This document shows, piece after piece, positions 1 through 11,761 of a DNA stretch of 64,000 nucleotides. A model generated the notes under the pieces. The model searched no databases, was not told the origin of the DNA, and worked only from the letters and a program-made list of their open reading frames with translations. Source of the DNA: Pachyseris speciosa (Eukaryota > Cnidaria > Anthozoa > Scleractinia > Pachyseridae); contig JAEMWC010001623.1 of the NCBI GenBank assembly GCA_016490735.1, positions 57,741-121,740 of the forward strand. Reading direction: 5' to 3'. Every line of letters starts with the position of its first letter. Position 1 is the first letter of the stretch. The position numbers and the translations under genes are program-made.

Positions 1-238
1 CAAATTAAATTGTTTCCCCGCCGTTTAAACAAAAATTGGGTAATAAAAATCTCGGTAGCTGGAGTGCTGGCAGACTTTTGAAAAAGTCCCTCGTCCTATT
101 TAATGTGGCGCGGGTCGAAGGACTTTTGATACTTGATTGGCGCTAATTTTAGCGACCCAAAAACGTGTCACTGCGCTTAGACCAATCAGAGTAGATCTTT
201 GGGACCCTCAGGGATAAAGTGGTCAATCAAAAGTAACA

Positions 239-388
239 GGCCATTTCGGAAAATACCATAATACTGTTTGTTTGTCCTCCCAAATTTTGCATAAGCATTG
301 CTTCCAGTCTCTCAACAAACAAACACAATGCTTATCTAAAATTTGGGAGGACAAACAAATAGTATTATGGTATTTTCCGAAAGGGCCT
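239..388. repeat. Fold-back (MITE-like) inverted repeat
   Basis: Two arms of about 62 bases (239-301 and 326-388) are near-perfect reverse complements around a 24-base spacer. Both arms contain the string tttgtttgtcctcccaaatt or its complement. No coding potential. The structure fits a small fold-back transposon; I did not identify a target duplication. Confidence 0.8.
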
Positions 389-1983
389 ATTATAAGCAAC
401 GAAACGTGACTTGCGGGTTGAAATTCCAACATGGGGTTGACTGAAAAAGCAATAATTGATGCTCTTCTTCCAAATGTGAGTCATTCCTCTCCCCATTTTT
501 TGCGCGAAACGAAAATGAAAACCCTTCAAGCGAGGCAAGTCGACCTCTTGCGCCTTCGTCACTCGCTCAGCCGCTTCGCGGCCTAAAAAGCTCGCTCCTC
601 TCGGCTTTTCTGCCGTGAGACTCGAGAGGTCGACTTGTGGCAAGTCTAGAGTGCTGGGTGTGCGACCTTTATAAAACAAGTTACAAAAGAAAAAAAACTG
701 TTTTCTTTTCTATTATATTTTGCTCAAACTTAATTTTTCTTTCCTGGCTGCCACTATCCAATTTTTCGACTTTCCGCATTTTGGTTGTCCGGCATTTCGA
801 CATTCCGACATTAGTATTCCAGCATTCCGGCATTCCAGCATTCTAGCATTCCGGCATTCTGGCTTTCCGGGTTTCCGGTATTCCAGATTCCGACTTTCCG
901 GTTTCCGACTTTCCGGCTTTTCCATACGCATCATGGAAGAGCAGATAGCGTCCAACGAATTTAACCTCTCTGCTGGCTTGCGAAATTCGTTTTGACTACG
1001 AGACACTAACAGTTATTCGGGATATGAATGTTTAGGTTGTCTACGCTGGCGTCGAACAAGTATAAAACGAGAACTTTACATTGCCCTTAAGTTTCATACT
1101 TTTTACACATGTTAGGCTGCTGATTTGAATACGTTTTTAGCCTACCTTTTAGTCATTAAACTGATTTTTTCATTGCGCATTTTAAAAGATTCAGTGATGA
1201 ATATAAGTTAATTGCACGTATCAAGTTCGCAACGAGGGTGGAGTTGTCAATAGATTTTTGACAGCTCACAACATTTTTGAACCCACTGGTCCGAACAAAT
1301 TCATTATATGAAAAACTGACAGTCGGTTTTTTCTCTTGCCTCATACTCCCGCAAAGCGCGCGAGAATTCGTGTCTTCAGAAAACGAAAACAAAAACCGTC
1401 TGTTTTGCAGTCTAAAGAAAGATTCAAAGTAACTACAAGTTTCTTTAATGAACATGTTTTTTTTACAGCCCTGCTTAAATGTAAGTGAACATTGTCAACT
1501 CAATCCTCAATTAACTCCATTCTTCACTTACATGTAGAGTTTTAAGACGTGGTAATCCAGTCTCATGTCTCAAGTTTTGAGTATTCGAAAATAACTTAAT
1601 TCCCTTGGAAAAAAGCAAAAACAAAAGCCATTCACTGTGCATACATGTGCAGTAATTTGCACCAATCTTCAGTTGATTCAGGTACATATATGTACCGCTT
1701 TCTAACATTCATTATCACTCGATCCTTTTTTCCCTTCCTTTTCATTGGCCCAGAGTCTAGCATGTGACCTACAAATAACTGCCTACAAATAATGGTCTGC
1801 TCGTGCGCAGTATGGCTTGAATGAAAAAGCCAATTAAATGCTTCAGTAGTTGCCAATTAAGTAATGTAGAGCTACTCGTGATTACAGTTAGATAGTTTTC
1901 CATATTGTTCCTGTCAATCAATAAGACAAGATAACTAGCATACAATAGACCATTATTTTCTGAGTTCCTGCAAATTGGGAGAC
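389..1983. other. Intergenic stretch, no supported gene
   Basis: Short ORFs here are low-complexity or overlap each other in opposite frames, with no recognisable domain. The only structure I see is the minisatellite at 776-918. The rest shows nothing I can name. Confidence 0.6.
776..918. repeat. Degenerate minisatellite, cattccggcattc unit
   Basis: Roughly 8-12-base units of the type cattccggcattccagc recur about a dozen times with substitutions, grading into tttccggtttccgac at the right end. The repeat produces spurious ORFs on both strands rich in Phe/Arg/His or Arg/Asn/Cys. Confidence 0.8.
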
Positions 1984-2183
1984 TAAATCAAATCAAAACA
2001 AAATCAAATCATATCAAATGTTGGTTTTTGGCGGGATGGGAAAACCAGAGTACCCGGAGAAAAACCTCTCGGAGCAGAGTAGAGAACCAGCAAACTCAGC
2101 CCACTTATGACGCTGGGAATCGAACTCGGGCCACATTGATGGAAGGCAAGCACTCTCACCACTGCGCCAACCCTGCTCCCCCA
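1984..2183 (-). mobile_element. tRNA-derived SINE, minus-strand copy
   Basis: On the minus strand this begins with a tRNA-like head (ggcgcagtggtgagagtgct, then a box-B-like ttcgattccc) and runs into a body with the ctctgctccgagaggttttt motif. It is about 85-90% like the copies at 2224-2515 and 45768-46046. It lies head-to-head with the 2224 copy, about 40 bases apart. It lacks the long (att)n tail of the other two. Confidence 0.8.
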
Positions 2184-2223
2184 ATGCATACAATCTTTGT
2201 TACGCAAACGTCTCATTTTCATA

Positions 2224-2474
2224 TGGGGAGCAGGGATGGCGCAGTGGTGAGGGCACTCGCCTTCCACCAATGTGGCCCGGGTTCGATTCCCGGACTCGGC
2301 GTCATATGTGGGTTGAGTTTGTTGTTGGTTCTCTCCTCTGCTCCGAGAGGTTTTTCTCCGGGTTCTCCGGTTTTCCCCTCTCCACAAAAACCAACTTTTC
2401 CAAATTCAAATTTCATCTGCTTGTAAAGCGCATTTGATCATATACACATGGAAAATGCGCTATATAAGTTCTAA

Positions 2475-2515
<41 letters not shown>
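2224..2515 (+). mobile_element. tRNA-derived SINE, full-length with (att)n tail
   Basis: The head has a box-A-like region (ggcgcagtggtgag) and a box-B-like region (gggttcgattcccg) about 35 bases apart, as expected for an internal Pol III promoter. A body of about 180 bases follows and ends in an (att)n tail of about 40 bases at 2477-2515. This tail type suggests mobilisation by a CR1/L2-like LINE. A sister copy sits in the disrupted polymerase gene at 45768-46046. Confidence 0.85.
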
Positions 2516-2518
<3 letters not shown>

Positions 2519-5124
2519 CAACAAAGGTTGCTCAGGTAGCGTCACTTTGAAAGTGAGGATTTTAAGAACTAAAAAACTCAGCATCATCTTCCATAGTGGC
2601 CTGATATATTCAGTCATGATTTTGTTCACGTAACCAAGTGGAATTGAGTTCTGAAACTTGCTTATAGGTTGATCTTCTTTTCCAAGGCAAGTGATGTGAA
2701 ATTAACTCTAGTGAAGCATTTCATATGAATATCTTTTTTGCATATTGTGTACCAGCACATCAACACAAATCTTAAAAGAAGGGCTGGGACATTCAGCAAA
2801 TGATGTCACCTACACTAGAGACCATTGGGAGCTTGATTTGGTTTAAATGTATGACTAATTTTGGATAATACATACATGTAAAGTAACATAATGCTGAGCC
2901 TAGGATTTGTTGTCCATTAGGCCACAAAAGTTCTACTCTCAGTTGGTTGAGACCAAAACGTTCACAATAGTATTTGGGTTTTATGGGACTGTATTTTAAA
3001 TAAACAACACAGAAAAAAATTATTGAGGTAGGTGGATATGGGGTTGCAAATGGAAAAATTTTTGTTTTTGTCCAACAACTTGTTTCAGTGTTGGTAAGCT
3101 TAAATAAAAGATATTCATATTAGCATTACATTCCAAAAACGATCTTTGAAACGCGACAAAGCATCTTTTCTTATAAGGAAATTGTCATGAGAGCCGATTC
3201 TTGTTCAACAGAGATTCCAATTTCACTTACTTCAGACTCGATCTTGTCAACTGTGCGTGCATGGTTTGTCCAATTCAACAGCAACAGCATCGCAAGGACA
3301 ACACAAGCAAAGAAGAATCTCTTTTCCTTTCAAGTAATTTCAGAGGCTTCCAAATACTTTCAGACACTTTCAAGCAGGTCTGCTGTCAGATTCAAGCCAT
3401 TAATACAAATGTTATCTTGCGAGAGTCAATAAATGACTCCAAAGATCGGAATGTTGCCCTGCGTGAGTACAAATCCTCGCTGTAATCCGCACTAAGAAGA
3501 CAAGCCAACTGTAGGAAAGCCGGCGTGTGAAATCGAAGCAACAAAGATGAACGAATAACTGAATTTGAACAAATACAAAATGGCCGCTTTCTGAAGCTTA
3601 TGTAACTTAGCCGAGCGTAGACTAGAACCTATCCAAACCACGTGACAAGGTCTTTGTTCACCGTGACAAAGCCAGACAAAGCCAGGAATATATATCTTGG
3701 GCGATGACATAGAGTGGTTTACACTTCGTGTAAGCCACACAAAAGTCGTTTTTTTTTTTGTTTTGTTTTGTTTTTCCTTCATGGATTATCAATAAGTTTT
3801 TTACTGCTACATAAATCAATTTAGCTATTTGACTGTCACATTAAATTTCCATGCCCAGTAAAGTTTATGATCAGCCTTCAGTTCTATCTCATCAGTCCTT
3901 TTGACCTTCCTTCTCCTACGTACACTCAAGAAGTTTTTAGTAGCAGCTCACTCCAGTCGTGTGGGTTGTTTGGATGATATTTGGAATTAATTTGTTTTAT
4001 GGGCTGTTTGATGTTTGGTGAAGTGTGATGCAATTTCAAGTGTTCATACAGAATAGTGGGACTTAATTCTCCGCCCTTTTCATGCAAAAAAAAAAAAAAA
4101 ATAATGGGTCAATTTATGGTGGATAACACTGGCTACCAGCACTTTTGCTATGATGTATTATTACCTTTGATCCTTATATATACACCCTGGTTTTAAGTGG
4201 CATCAAACAAAAGTCCATTATTTGATTATTGAGCCTCGGACGTACAAGGGGGGGGGGGATGTGGATGCCACCCCTCCCCCTAAAGGTTTTTTAAAGATTT
4301 TTTTCAAGGGGATTTTCTCTGGGCATCTGTCCATTTAGTAGCTGTTTGTTTACCTTTAAGACATCTTTTCTGAAAATTTGGTGAAAATCGACCGGTAGAT
4401 GCATGAGATATTAAAAGGCAAGTGTTACAGGGTTGTTACAGGCAATGAAATAATTAAAATTAAAGTTGGACAGGGAAGTAAAATAAAAAGTTACATTAAA
4501 TCATACCTTACATGTTCAGCTGATCAAAACTGTAATTTGTGAGTAAAACTTTTAATTTTGTTAAGAACAACCAACGTTAGACTGAAAAAAAGTGAAAAAT
4601 CACACACAAAAAAAACTCTGCCATGTTGGATGACATCATAGGCCCCAGCGGCGAAATTTGCATATGTAACCAATAATATTAATCTAGTCGTGTAGACGAT
4701 TTAAAAGGCTATCTATTGACGGTATAACCTTTTCAAAGTATCTTAACCAAATGAAAACCCAGGGGAGGGGTTCCTCCCCCCCTCCCTTGTACCTCGGTGG
4801 GGGTATGAGTTTGCTTGTACTTCCGTGGGTTAAGCTATTAAAATGTTTGGGCTTGTGCTTTGCCGACAAGAAGGACAGTGGCTCAATTAGGAAAACAGCG
4901 TCATTCTAACAATAAAAGAAAGAGCTACATTCTATTTTGTAAATGAACAAGTCAAATCAAGATCCGCTATTTAAAAATGAACGTTATTAATGCACTACGT
5001 GCAAACGATAGCGTAATGTATTAAAACTAGTGTTGTGTATTTAAACAACAAAAAAGGCAACAACGAAGCATGTAGCCAAATGTAATCTATTACAAACTGG
5101 ATCTGCTATGTGCTTGCTTTAACG
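2516..5124. other. Intergenic stretch, no supported gene
   Basis: Contains homopolymer runs (A near 4087, G near 4250) and short ORFs at 3187-3485 (+) with no recognised domain. The latter could be a host exon, but I see no convincing splice context. Nothing else stands out. Confidence 0.5.
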
Positions 5125-6030
5125 CGTTGGGTTAAACAATTTTGCCCTACCACCCAGTCACCAAGTCTCAGAAAGACCTTGGGGTATTTGTCACCACAAC
5201 CCTGAAATGGAACCAGCACCTGCAATTTGTTACTGCCAAGACAAGCAAAATGCTCGGTTTCATAAGGCGTAGCACCTTCGACATCCAAGGCCTATCGGTT
5301 CGTCGGTCTCTCTACTCGGCCTTAGTGCGAAGTCCTCTAGCTTACTGTTCTATAGTTTGGAGAAGCCCCCAGACAGTTACTCTATTGTACAGCTTGGAAA
5401 GAATACAGCGCATGGCTACCAAACTAATCTTGTCTCTACCCTTCAGGACAGAGATCAGCTATAAGACCAGGCTACTTAGATTAGGACTTGTGCCCCTCTG
5501 TTACTGGCACGAATACTTGGACCTTGTATATCTTTTCAAGTTCATTGCAAGCGATCCTTACATCTCTGTAAATATTCCTACGAGAAACACGCGTCGCACA
5601 GATCCATCAAAAGGCTTAATTTTAAATATTCCGAGATCCAAAACCGTCACTTATTAGAAGAGTTATTATTGTAGAGTTCCGCGTGTATGGAATATTTTAC
5701 TACCGCGTCTCAGAGACTGTAGCATTCCCATAAGCCAATTAAAGCAGGAACTTTATTCCTATTATATAAACCTGACCAGTCTCTATTTCGATATTGATCC
5801 GCCTCAAACGTTTAAATCTGTATGTGTCAAGTGCCATGCCTGTCGGCCTATTCCATCGCTTGCTGTTTCAACTTGCTGTTATTAGCTTTATTCTCTTTGT
5901 TTATTTATTGTTGTAATTTTAATTAGTTGAATTAATGGGGATCTTTTGTTGGAGCTGTCGCTCTGTAGGATTTACCCGGCCAAATGGCGAAGCCTATAAA
6001 TAAATAAAAAATAAATAAATAAATAAATAA
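5125..6030 (+). mobile_element. 5'-truncated non-LTR retrotransposon (LINE) 3' end
   Basis: The plus-strand frame from 5142 to 5657 encodes the region downstream of the reverse transcriptase catalytic core seen in coral LINEs: KDLGVFVTTTLKWNQH, then a segment with SALVRSPLAYCSIVW and LERIQRMATKLIL. A second frame downstream (about 5650-5870) has VPRVWNILLPRL and a short Cys-containing tail, so a frameshift lies near 5655. It ends in an aaataaat-type tail at about 5996-6030, into which the gypsy element inserted. No endonuclease or YADD motif is present, so it is a dead 5'-truncated copy. Confidence 0.8.
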
Positions 6031-6172
6031 TGTAGTGTCCAGTTAAGCCGCGAGGCATTGTGGGTTCGGCGGGCGGCCATGTTTAAAAACATGTGAGTGT
6101 TTGTATTAAAAGTGCGTGTTGAGTTTCGAGTAATCGAGTGTGCCAGTCTTGCCATCCGGCCGCGACAGTACA
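6031..6172 (+). repeat. Left LTR (142 bp)
   Basis: Starts tgtagtgtcc and ends cgacagtaca. It matches 10452-10593 except for a c/t change at about 6070 and an a/g change at about 6089. This is very short for a gypsy LTR. Confidence 0.95.
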
Positions 6173-6190
6173 TTGGCGACGAGGATACAT
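6173..6190 (+). promoter_or_regulatory. Primer binding site for reverse transcription
   Basis: The sequence ttggcgacgaggatac follows the left LTR directly, the expected place for a tRNA 3'-end complement. I cannot assign the priming tRNA with confidence. Confidence 0.7.
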
Positions 6191-6256
6191 TTCGGTCCAT
6201 CTACGTAGCTTTTTATTTTGGAGATTCTTCTCAAAGGAAGCGGAATTTTTAGCGGA

Positions 6257-8941
6257 ATGTCTGTCGATGGCGAAGCTTCACCGAACACGTCGACTACAAG
6301 TCAGGCGACAGTGAGTCAGCCAGCTCAACCGGCCCATTTTGCGGCATCGGAGGTTAGAAATCTACCCTGCTTCAACCCCAGGGAAGATCCAAACACCTTA
6401 TCTGTGCGTTGGAAATGCTGGAAGCGTTCGTTCGAGTTGTATTTATTGGCAAAAGGAGTCTCCGACGACAAACAGAAGGTCGCTTTGTTATTGCACACCG
6501 CGGGAACGGACTTACAAGATTTGTACTACACGCTAGTCGGCGCGGCGGAGGAACTAAAACCTTATGCGGACGTAGTAACACTTCTGGATGGTTATTTCGT
6601 GCCGAACGTTAATGTTCCCTTCGAACGGCATGTCTTTCGACACTTGGAGCAACAGAGCGGGAAGAAGGTCGATCAGTTTGTGTGCAGACGTCGACAAAAG
6701 GCTTTGACATGTGATTTCACCGATGTCGACGAAACGATCCGAGATCAACTGATAGAGAAATGCCTGGACCCCAGGCGAAAATTTTTGGAGAAAACTAATG
6801 CCACACTAACAGATCTGCAAGCTATCGCGCGAGCCCACGAGGCAGTCACCGAACAGATGAAGTTAATGGAAAAGTCTTTCACACATCACTCAACACATGT
6901 TAACTCGATCAAGCAGAGTAAAGCTCAGAACAGAGGGAAGGGGCAGTCGGTAGTCAAAGAGAAACAAGGGGTGCAGAGGTATGAGCTACAGAAACCCAAG
7001 GTAGGCCAGTCACAGAGATGTTACAGTTGTAATCGTTTTGGCCATATTGCAAAAGATACATGCTGTCCAGCGAGAGATAGACGATGTGACGAGTGTGGGA
7101 TTCGAGGACATTTTGCAGTGTGTTGCGAGAAACTTGGAACTAGGAAGTCACGACCTACACCCAAACAGGAAAGCGGTCAGATCAGAAGCAAGAAGGCCTT
7201 TCAGGTAGCAGAGGTAGCAGGCCAACGAGAGGATAAATATGCAGTTGTCGTTAGAGGCCAAAAGGAAACCGGAGAGCTCAAGCTTAAGGTCGGTGGAGTG
7301 GATTTAGACAATGTACTGGTTGATTCAGGTGCCTCATGTAACTTGATTGACTCTGAAACTTGGAACGGTCTGAAACAGAAACATATTGAGTGTCAATCCA
7401 AGAAGTCAGACAAGAAGTTATTCGCTTATGGCCAGAAGGAGCCAATAGAAGTCATAGGGACATTTGTTGCAGAAATAGCTTGTGCCGACAGTGGGGAAGT
7501 GTGTGTGGATGAATTCACCGTCATCAGGGGCACTGGGAGACCGTTTCTTGGGAGAAGTACAGCAGAGAAACTTAAAGTGTTGCGAGTGGGACCAGCCAGC
7601 GGGCCTCAAGTTTGCTCTGTAATGGCAGAAGGGAGTGATAAAGATATTCGAGAGGAGTATGCAGATATTCTCACTGGAGCTGAAAAGCTAAAGGACTACC
7701 AACTCAAGATACATGTTAATAAGAATGTTACACCAGTAGCCCAGCAAGTGCGGAGACTCCCTTTCGGTCTCAGAGACAGAGTTGATCAGAAACTCGATGA
7801 TCTGCTTGACAAGGATATTATTGAAGAGGTACCAAACACTCCTAATGCGTGGGTGTCACCTTTGGTTGTAGCTCCTAAGCAAGATGGGGACATACGCGTA
7901 TGCGTAGATATGAGAGCAGCGAACGAGGCAATTGTACGTGAGCAACATCCTATTCCTACAATTGAAGAGATCCTGCACGAGCTTAACGGATCAACAGTTT
8001 TCAGCAAGCTGGATCTCCGGTGGGGATTCCACCAAACTGAGCTGGATGAGGAGTCACGTGAAATTACAACGTTTGTGAGTCATCGAGGCTTATACCGGTA
8101 CAAGCGGCTCATGTTCGGAATCTTTTCAGCGCCGGAGAAATATCAGAAGATCATATCAGATGTTCTACAAGGCTGCAACGGGGTTGCAAACATCGCTGAT
8201 GATGTCATTGTTCACGGGACAGACCTGGAAGAACATGACAGGAACTTGAATGCAGTTTTAAAGCGGTTGCGTGAGAAGGGGTTTACCCTAAATGGAGAGA
8301 AATGTCAGTTCAGATTACCGAAGTTGACTTTTTTTGGACATGATCTCAGCAGTGAAGGCGTCACACCAAGCGAGGAGAAGATTGCAGCTGTGGTGAATTC
8401 CCAGGCCCCCAGGAATGTTTCAGAAGTTCGCTCATTTGTACAGCTTGTACAGTACTCGTCGAAGTTCATCCCTAATTTCTCACAAGTTGCAGAGCCTCTT
8501 AGGAAATTGCTCAGGAAGGGACAAGCCTTTATCTGGGGCATGGAACAACAAGCAGCATTTGAAAAGCTCAAGCAACTCATGACGTCAGCAAACTTTAGAG
8601 GGGATTGCAAGACAAGGATCAGGTCAGGTGCAGGTCCGGATGGACTAGGAGCGGTCTTACTTCAGCTCCAGGACGACGAATGGAGAGCAGTGTCCTATGC
8701 TTCAAGAAACCTTACCGATGTTGAGAGGCGCTACGCGCAAACAGAGAAAGAGGCACTAGCCTTAGTATGGGCATGTGAACGGTTCAATCTCTATGTCTAT
8801 GGGCGCCAATTTGAGCTTGAGACAGACCACAGGTCTCTCGAATGTATTTTCAATACGCGTTCCAAGCCATCCGCAAGAATTGAAAGTTGGCCTACTTCGT
8901 TTACAGTGTCACAACTACCGTGTAGTGTACCGTCCTGGTAA
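6257..8941 (+). CDS. Gag-Pol polyprotein (Gag, protease, RT, RNase H)
   Basis: The first ATG in this frame is at 6257 (MSVDGEASPN); the frame opens earlier without an ATG. Gag (first 260 residues or so) leads to two CCHC-like knuckles (CYSCNRFGH... and CDECGIRGHF...). The aspartic protease follows (LVDSGASCNLID), then RT with VCVDMRAANEAI and the catalytic IADDVIVHG (a YADD variant), then RNase H (AGPDGLGAVL, YAQTEKEALALVWA, ETDHRSLE). There is no stop or frameshift between Gag and Pol. The frame is lost near 8880, after the RNase H TDHRSLE segment, and ends in unrelated residues at 8941. Pol continues in another frame. Confidence 0.9.
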   Translation: MSVDGEASPNTSTTSQATVSQPAQPAHFAASEVRNLPCFNPREDPNTLSVRWKCWKRSFELYLLAKGVSDDKQKVALLLHTAGTDLQDLYYTLVGAAEELKPYADVVTLLDGYFVPNVNVPFERHVFRHLEQQSGKKVDQFVCRRRQKALTCDFTDVDETIRDQLIEKCLDPRRKFLEKTNATLTDLQAIARAHEAVTEQMKLMEKSFTHHSTHVNSIKQSKAQNRGKGQSVVKEKQGVQRYELQKPKVGQSQRCYSCNRFGHIAKDTCCPARDRRCDECGIRGHFAVCCEKLGTRKSRPTPKQESGQIRSKKAFQVAEVAGQREDKYAVVVRGQKETGELKLKVGGVDLDNVLVDSGASCNLIDSETWNGLKQKHIECQSKKSDKKLFAYGQKEPIEVIGTFVAEIACADSGEVCVDEFTVIRGTGRPFLGRSTAEKLKVLRVGPASGPQVCSVMAEGSDKDIREEYADILTGAEKLKDYQLKIHVNKNVTPVAQQVRRLPFGLRDRVDQKLDDLLDKDIIEEVPNTPNAWVSPLVVAPKQDGDIRVCVDMRAANEAIVREQHPIPTIEEILHELNGSTVFSKLDLRWGFHQTELDEESREITTFVSHRGLYRYKRLMFGIFSAPEKYQKIISDVLQGCNGVANIADDVIVHGTDLEEHDRNLNAVLKRLREKGFTLNGEKCQFRLPKLTFFGHDLSSEGVTPSEEKIAAVVNSQAPRNVSEVRSFVQLVQYSSKFIPNFSQVAEPLRKLLRKGQAFIWGMEQQAAFEKLKQLMTSANFRGDCKTRIRSGAGPDGLGAVLLQLQDDEWRAVSYASRNLTDVERRYAQTEKEALALVWACERFNLYVYGRQFELETDHRSLECIFNTRSKPSARIESWPTSFTVSQLPCSVPSW

Positions 8942-10205
8942 AGGAAACATCGCGAATGCCTTGTCCAGATTGAATCAACCCAACCCAAAGGATCCAAGCA
9001 GTGAGAAGGAGGATTTTGTCAGATTTGTGGTGCAGGAAAGCACACCAGTTAGCTTGACCCCTAGAGAAGTTGAACTAGAGTCCGAAAATGATCCAGAGTT
9101 AGTAAGTGTACGTCGGTACATACATTCAGGGGACTCGTCACAGTGCAAGATGCCTGGTTATGTCTGCGTGAAGAATGAACTGTGTACCATAGGACAACTA
9201 GTGCTGCGAGGAGATAGGATTGTTATACCGCAGAGTCTCAGAAAATCGGTTTTAGAAGCAGCTCATGAGGGGCACCTGGGGATAGCCAAGACGAAGAGTA
9301 GGCTGAGAACGAAGGTGTGGTGGCCCAAAATGGACGTGGACGTGGAACGAATGTGCAGAAGCTGCCATGGTTGTCAGGTTGTAGGACAGTATTCACCTCC
9401 CGAACCGATGCAAAGAACTGAACCACCTACCGGCCCCTTGCAGGATCTCGCCGCAGATCTAATGGGACCATTGCCCACAGGTGAAAGTTTGTTAGTTGTC
9501 GTCGATTATTACAGTCGATATTACGAGGTGGTAGTGATGCAGTCAACGGTCACATCCAAGATCGTCATGGCGCTAAAAGAGATTTTTGCACGATTTGGAA
9601 ACCCTTACTCACTCAAGACAGATAATGGTCCGCAATTCGTGAGCAGAGAGTTCGAGGAGTTCTTACATGAGTGTGGAATTGAGCACAGGAGATCACCCCC
9701 GTTATGGCCACAGGCCAATGGTGAGGTGGAACGACAGAATCGATCCCTCTTGAAGGCCCTAAAGGTTGCAGAGGTGGAAGGGAAGAGGTGGACAGAGGAA
9801 CTACCAAATTATCTCATGGCATACAGGTCCACACCTCAAGTCTCAACAGGTGCCACTCCAGCCTATCTCATGTTTGGGAGGGAGATCAAGTCTAAATTGC
9901 CAGAATTGAGACCAGACCAGTCAGTGGTCAACGAGAAGATTAGAGACAGGGACTGGGATAACAAGTTAACTCAGAAAGCTTATGTGGACGACAAGCGAGG
10001 TGGGGTACCGAGTCCAACAATTCCTGGAGATCAAGTGCTTTTGAAGAACACAAAGAGCACGGGAAAACTAGCACCTAATTTTGAACCTGAACCATATACA
10101 GTGTTAGCAAAAGTAGGAAGTCAAGTAACAGTCCAGTCGAGTGAAGGAGTGGTCTACAACAGAGACAGTTCCTTCTGTAAACCTTACGTTTCGCCTGAAG
10201 AGTAA
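8885..10205 (+). CDS. Pol C-terminal part: connection and integrase
   Basis: The open frame starts at 8775, but meaningful homology begins near 8885 with CHNYRVVYRPGKGN, the usual link to integrase. The integrase has the HHCC zinc-binding motif (EGHLGIAKTKSR...CRSCHGCQ), then the DDE catalytic core: Asp in AADLMGPLP, Asp in KTDNGPQF, Glu in GEVERQNRS. A C-terminal domain follows, ending PYVSPEE at 10205. The frame relation to Gag-Pol is broken at about 8870-8900. That could be a mutation or an assembly indel; programmed frameshifting is not usual at this position. Confidence 0.9.
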
Positions 10206-10451
10206 AAATTGCCAAAGGACAGCAATGTTAAGGACACGGACACTTCAGATTTGAAGCCAACTGAAGCTGAAATCTCTAGACCTAAGCGTACTATCAAAAC
10301 ACCAGAGAAATTTAAGGACTATGTCTTAGGGAAACCCTAAGAGACTTCAGGACTTTTGAAAAGACATTTCAAACTTGATTTCAGATTTCAGTTAGGTTTC
10401 ATAAACTGTTTTAATCTGTAAGAAGATACAGTCAAAGTGGAAAGGGAGGGA
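10206..10451 (+). promoter_or_regulatory. 3' untranslated region with polypurine tract
   Basis: Untranslated sequence between the integrase stop and the right LTR. The purine run gtggaaagggaggga just before the LTR (about 10436-10451) is the expected plus-strand primer for reverse transcription. Confidence 0.8.
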
Positions 10452-10593
10452 TGTAGTGTCCAGTTAAGCCGCGAGGCATTGTGGGTTCGGTGGGCGGCCA
10501 TGTTTAAAAGCATGTGAGTGTTTGTATTAAAAGTGCGTGTTGAGTTTCGAGTAATCGAGTGTGCCAGTCTTGCCATCCGGCCGCGACAGTACA
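10452..10593 (+). repeat. Right LTR (142 bp)
   Basis: Copy of the left LTR with two visible substitutions. It is followed by aataa, the putative target duplication. Confidence 0.95.
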
Positions 10594-11149
10594 AATAAAT
10601 TCTGCAATGTGTCAAGTGTTTTTACTTCGAGTTTCGTCTAGGCTGTTTGACTAATCCAGCTGAAGAATAATTTCTAAATTGAAGAGTTTGTTCATACAGG
10701 CATGACCATCGATGTTTTGTGCAACCAAACAACATCGGTGGCTTCATGCACTGTGTTTGCTGATTAATGGTCCTCTTAATTATTCTCTTTTGGGAGGAAT
10801 TAATGTTCTTTGGTTGCAAATAACTCTATTGTGAGAACAAGTGTCCTATATAGGACACTGATAATTTCTATTTGGGAATGAAAAATGTTCTTTTGGATGC
10901 AAATAATTCGCTTTTGGGAACATGAAATGTCCTTTGGGATGATCTTCCTGAAACATGATGATGATAATTAATGAGCTTTTTAATACGAAATTGACACCAT
11001 CTTGTATCCGGAAAAGAACTTAAGTAAGAATTATAACAAGTTGTTTGTTCAATCACCTACATGGTGGTGAGGTAAAGTAAACACCCACGTGTAAGAATAA
11101 CCTATGACTTCATGGTTCAGGTAAATCAAGTTCTTGTATACAGGGTGCA
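10594..11149. other. Intergenic stretch, no supported gene
   Basis: No coding signal. Contains loosely repeated pieces of the type gggaa...atgttcttttggatgcaaataa at about 10790-10930 that recall the GGAAC/GTTCC cluster near 61.5 kb, but too degenerate to call a repeat array. Confidence 0.5.
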
Positions 11150-11350
11150 TAGTGAGAAGTCCTATGGTGGCCTATTGGTGCCATAGCAAAATCAACTATT
11201 GTTTTTCGATTTTCATTGTATATTTTAGTTTTTTGCACATATTTTACTGCTTTTATTGATCTTATTTGTTGATTTTTGTATTTTAAGGAAGGGGTTTATT
11301 TTTATATAGTTTGTATCACAAGATAAATTTCATTCATTCTGAGAACGTTT
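11150..11350 (+). repeat. Left arm of a long-range inverted repeat
   Basis: About 200 bases that recur in reverse complement at 16612-16816 (shared stretches include cattcattctgagaacg and ttaaggaaggggtttatttt). The arms enclose 5.3 kb. They could be terminal inverted repeats of an old element or two opposite copies of one repeat. Confidence 0.7.
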
Positions 11351-11761
11351 TGTTTTGTCTCCGTTTAAATGTGATAAGTTTTATTTTGACACAATGAACT
11401 AAACTTGACTGTAACTAAACCAAATTAAACTGAAACTAAAGTGAAATTAAACTGAAACTAAACTGAAAGTCACGGCCTAGGAGTGTCATAGCCCACAATG
11501 CAGCGGGTGCATGGATTTAACGCACGTAACCGGAGCTTGTTTTGCAAGATGTCGAAAAGGGGAAGGTAAAACAACGAGGATTTCCGTGAATTTAAGGCAA
11601 AAATCGCTAAGAAAAGAATGGGTAAGGAAGAACCAGTGGTCCGTGGTTCAGAAATGGTTTATATAATCATGCAGCGGCTCTCTTCGAATGTTGAGGGGCG
11701 CTATCAAAAGTACGCCAGGACCGGAGCGTTAACTATTGTTCCTCTTGGCTGTGAACCTACG
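11351..11761. other. Non-coding stretch
   Basis: Includes simple repeats of the form actgaaactaaactgaaact at about 11400-11470. I see no gene. Confidence 0.5.

Larger units (their letters stand above)
6031..10593 (+). mobile_element. Ty3/gypsy-type LTR retrotransposon, nearly complete
   Basis: Two short LTRs (TG...CA) bracket a gag-pol region with zinc knuckles, aspartic protease, reverse transcriptase, RNase H and integrase in the Ty3/gypsy order. An aataa duplication flanks it (6026-6030 and 10594-10598). The host site is the A-rich tail of the LINE just upstream. The LTRs differ at only two positions that I see in 142 bases, so the insertion is recent. One frame break separates RNase H from integrase, so this copy may be non-autonomous. 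Confidence 0.95.

Noticed and set aside
780..1006. Protein-coding ORFs on both strands
   Set aside because: Both are translations of the cattccggcattc minisatellite.
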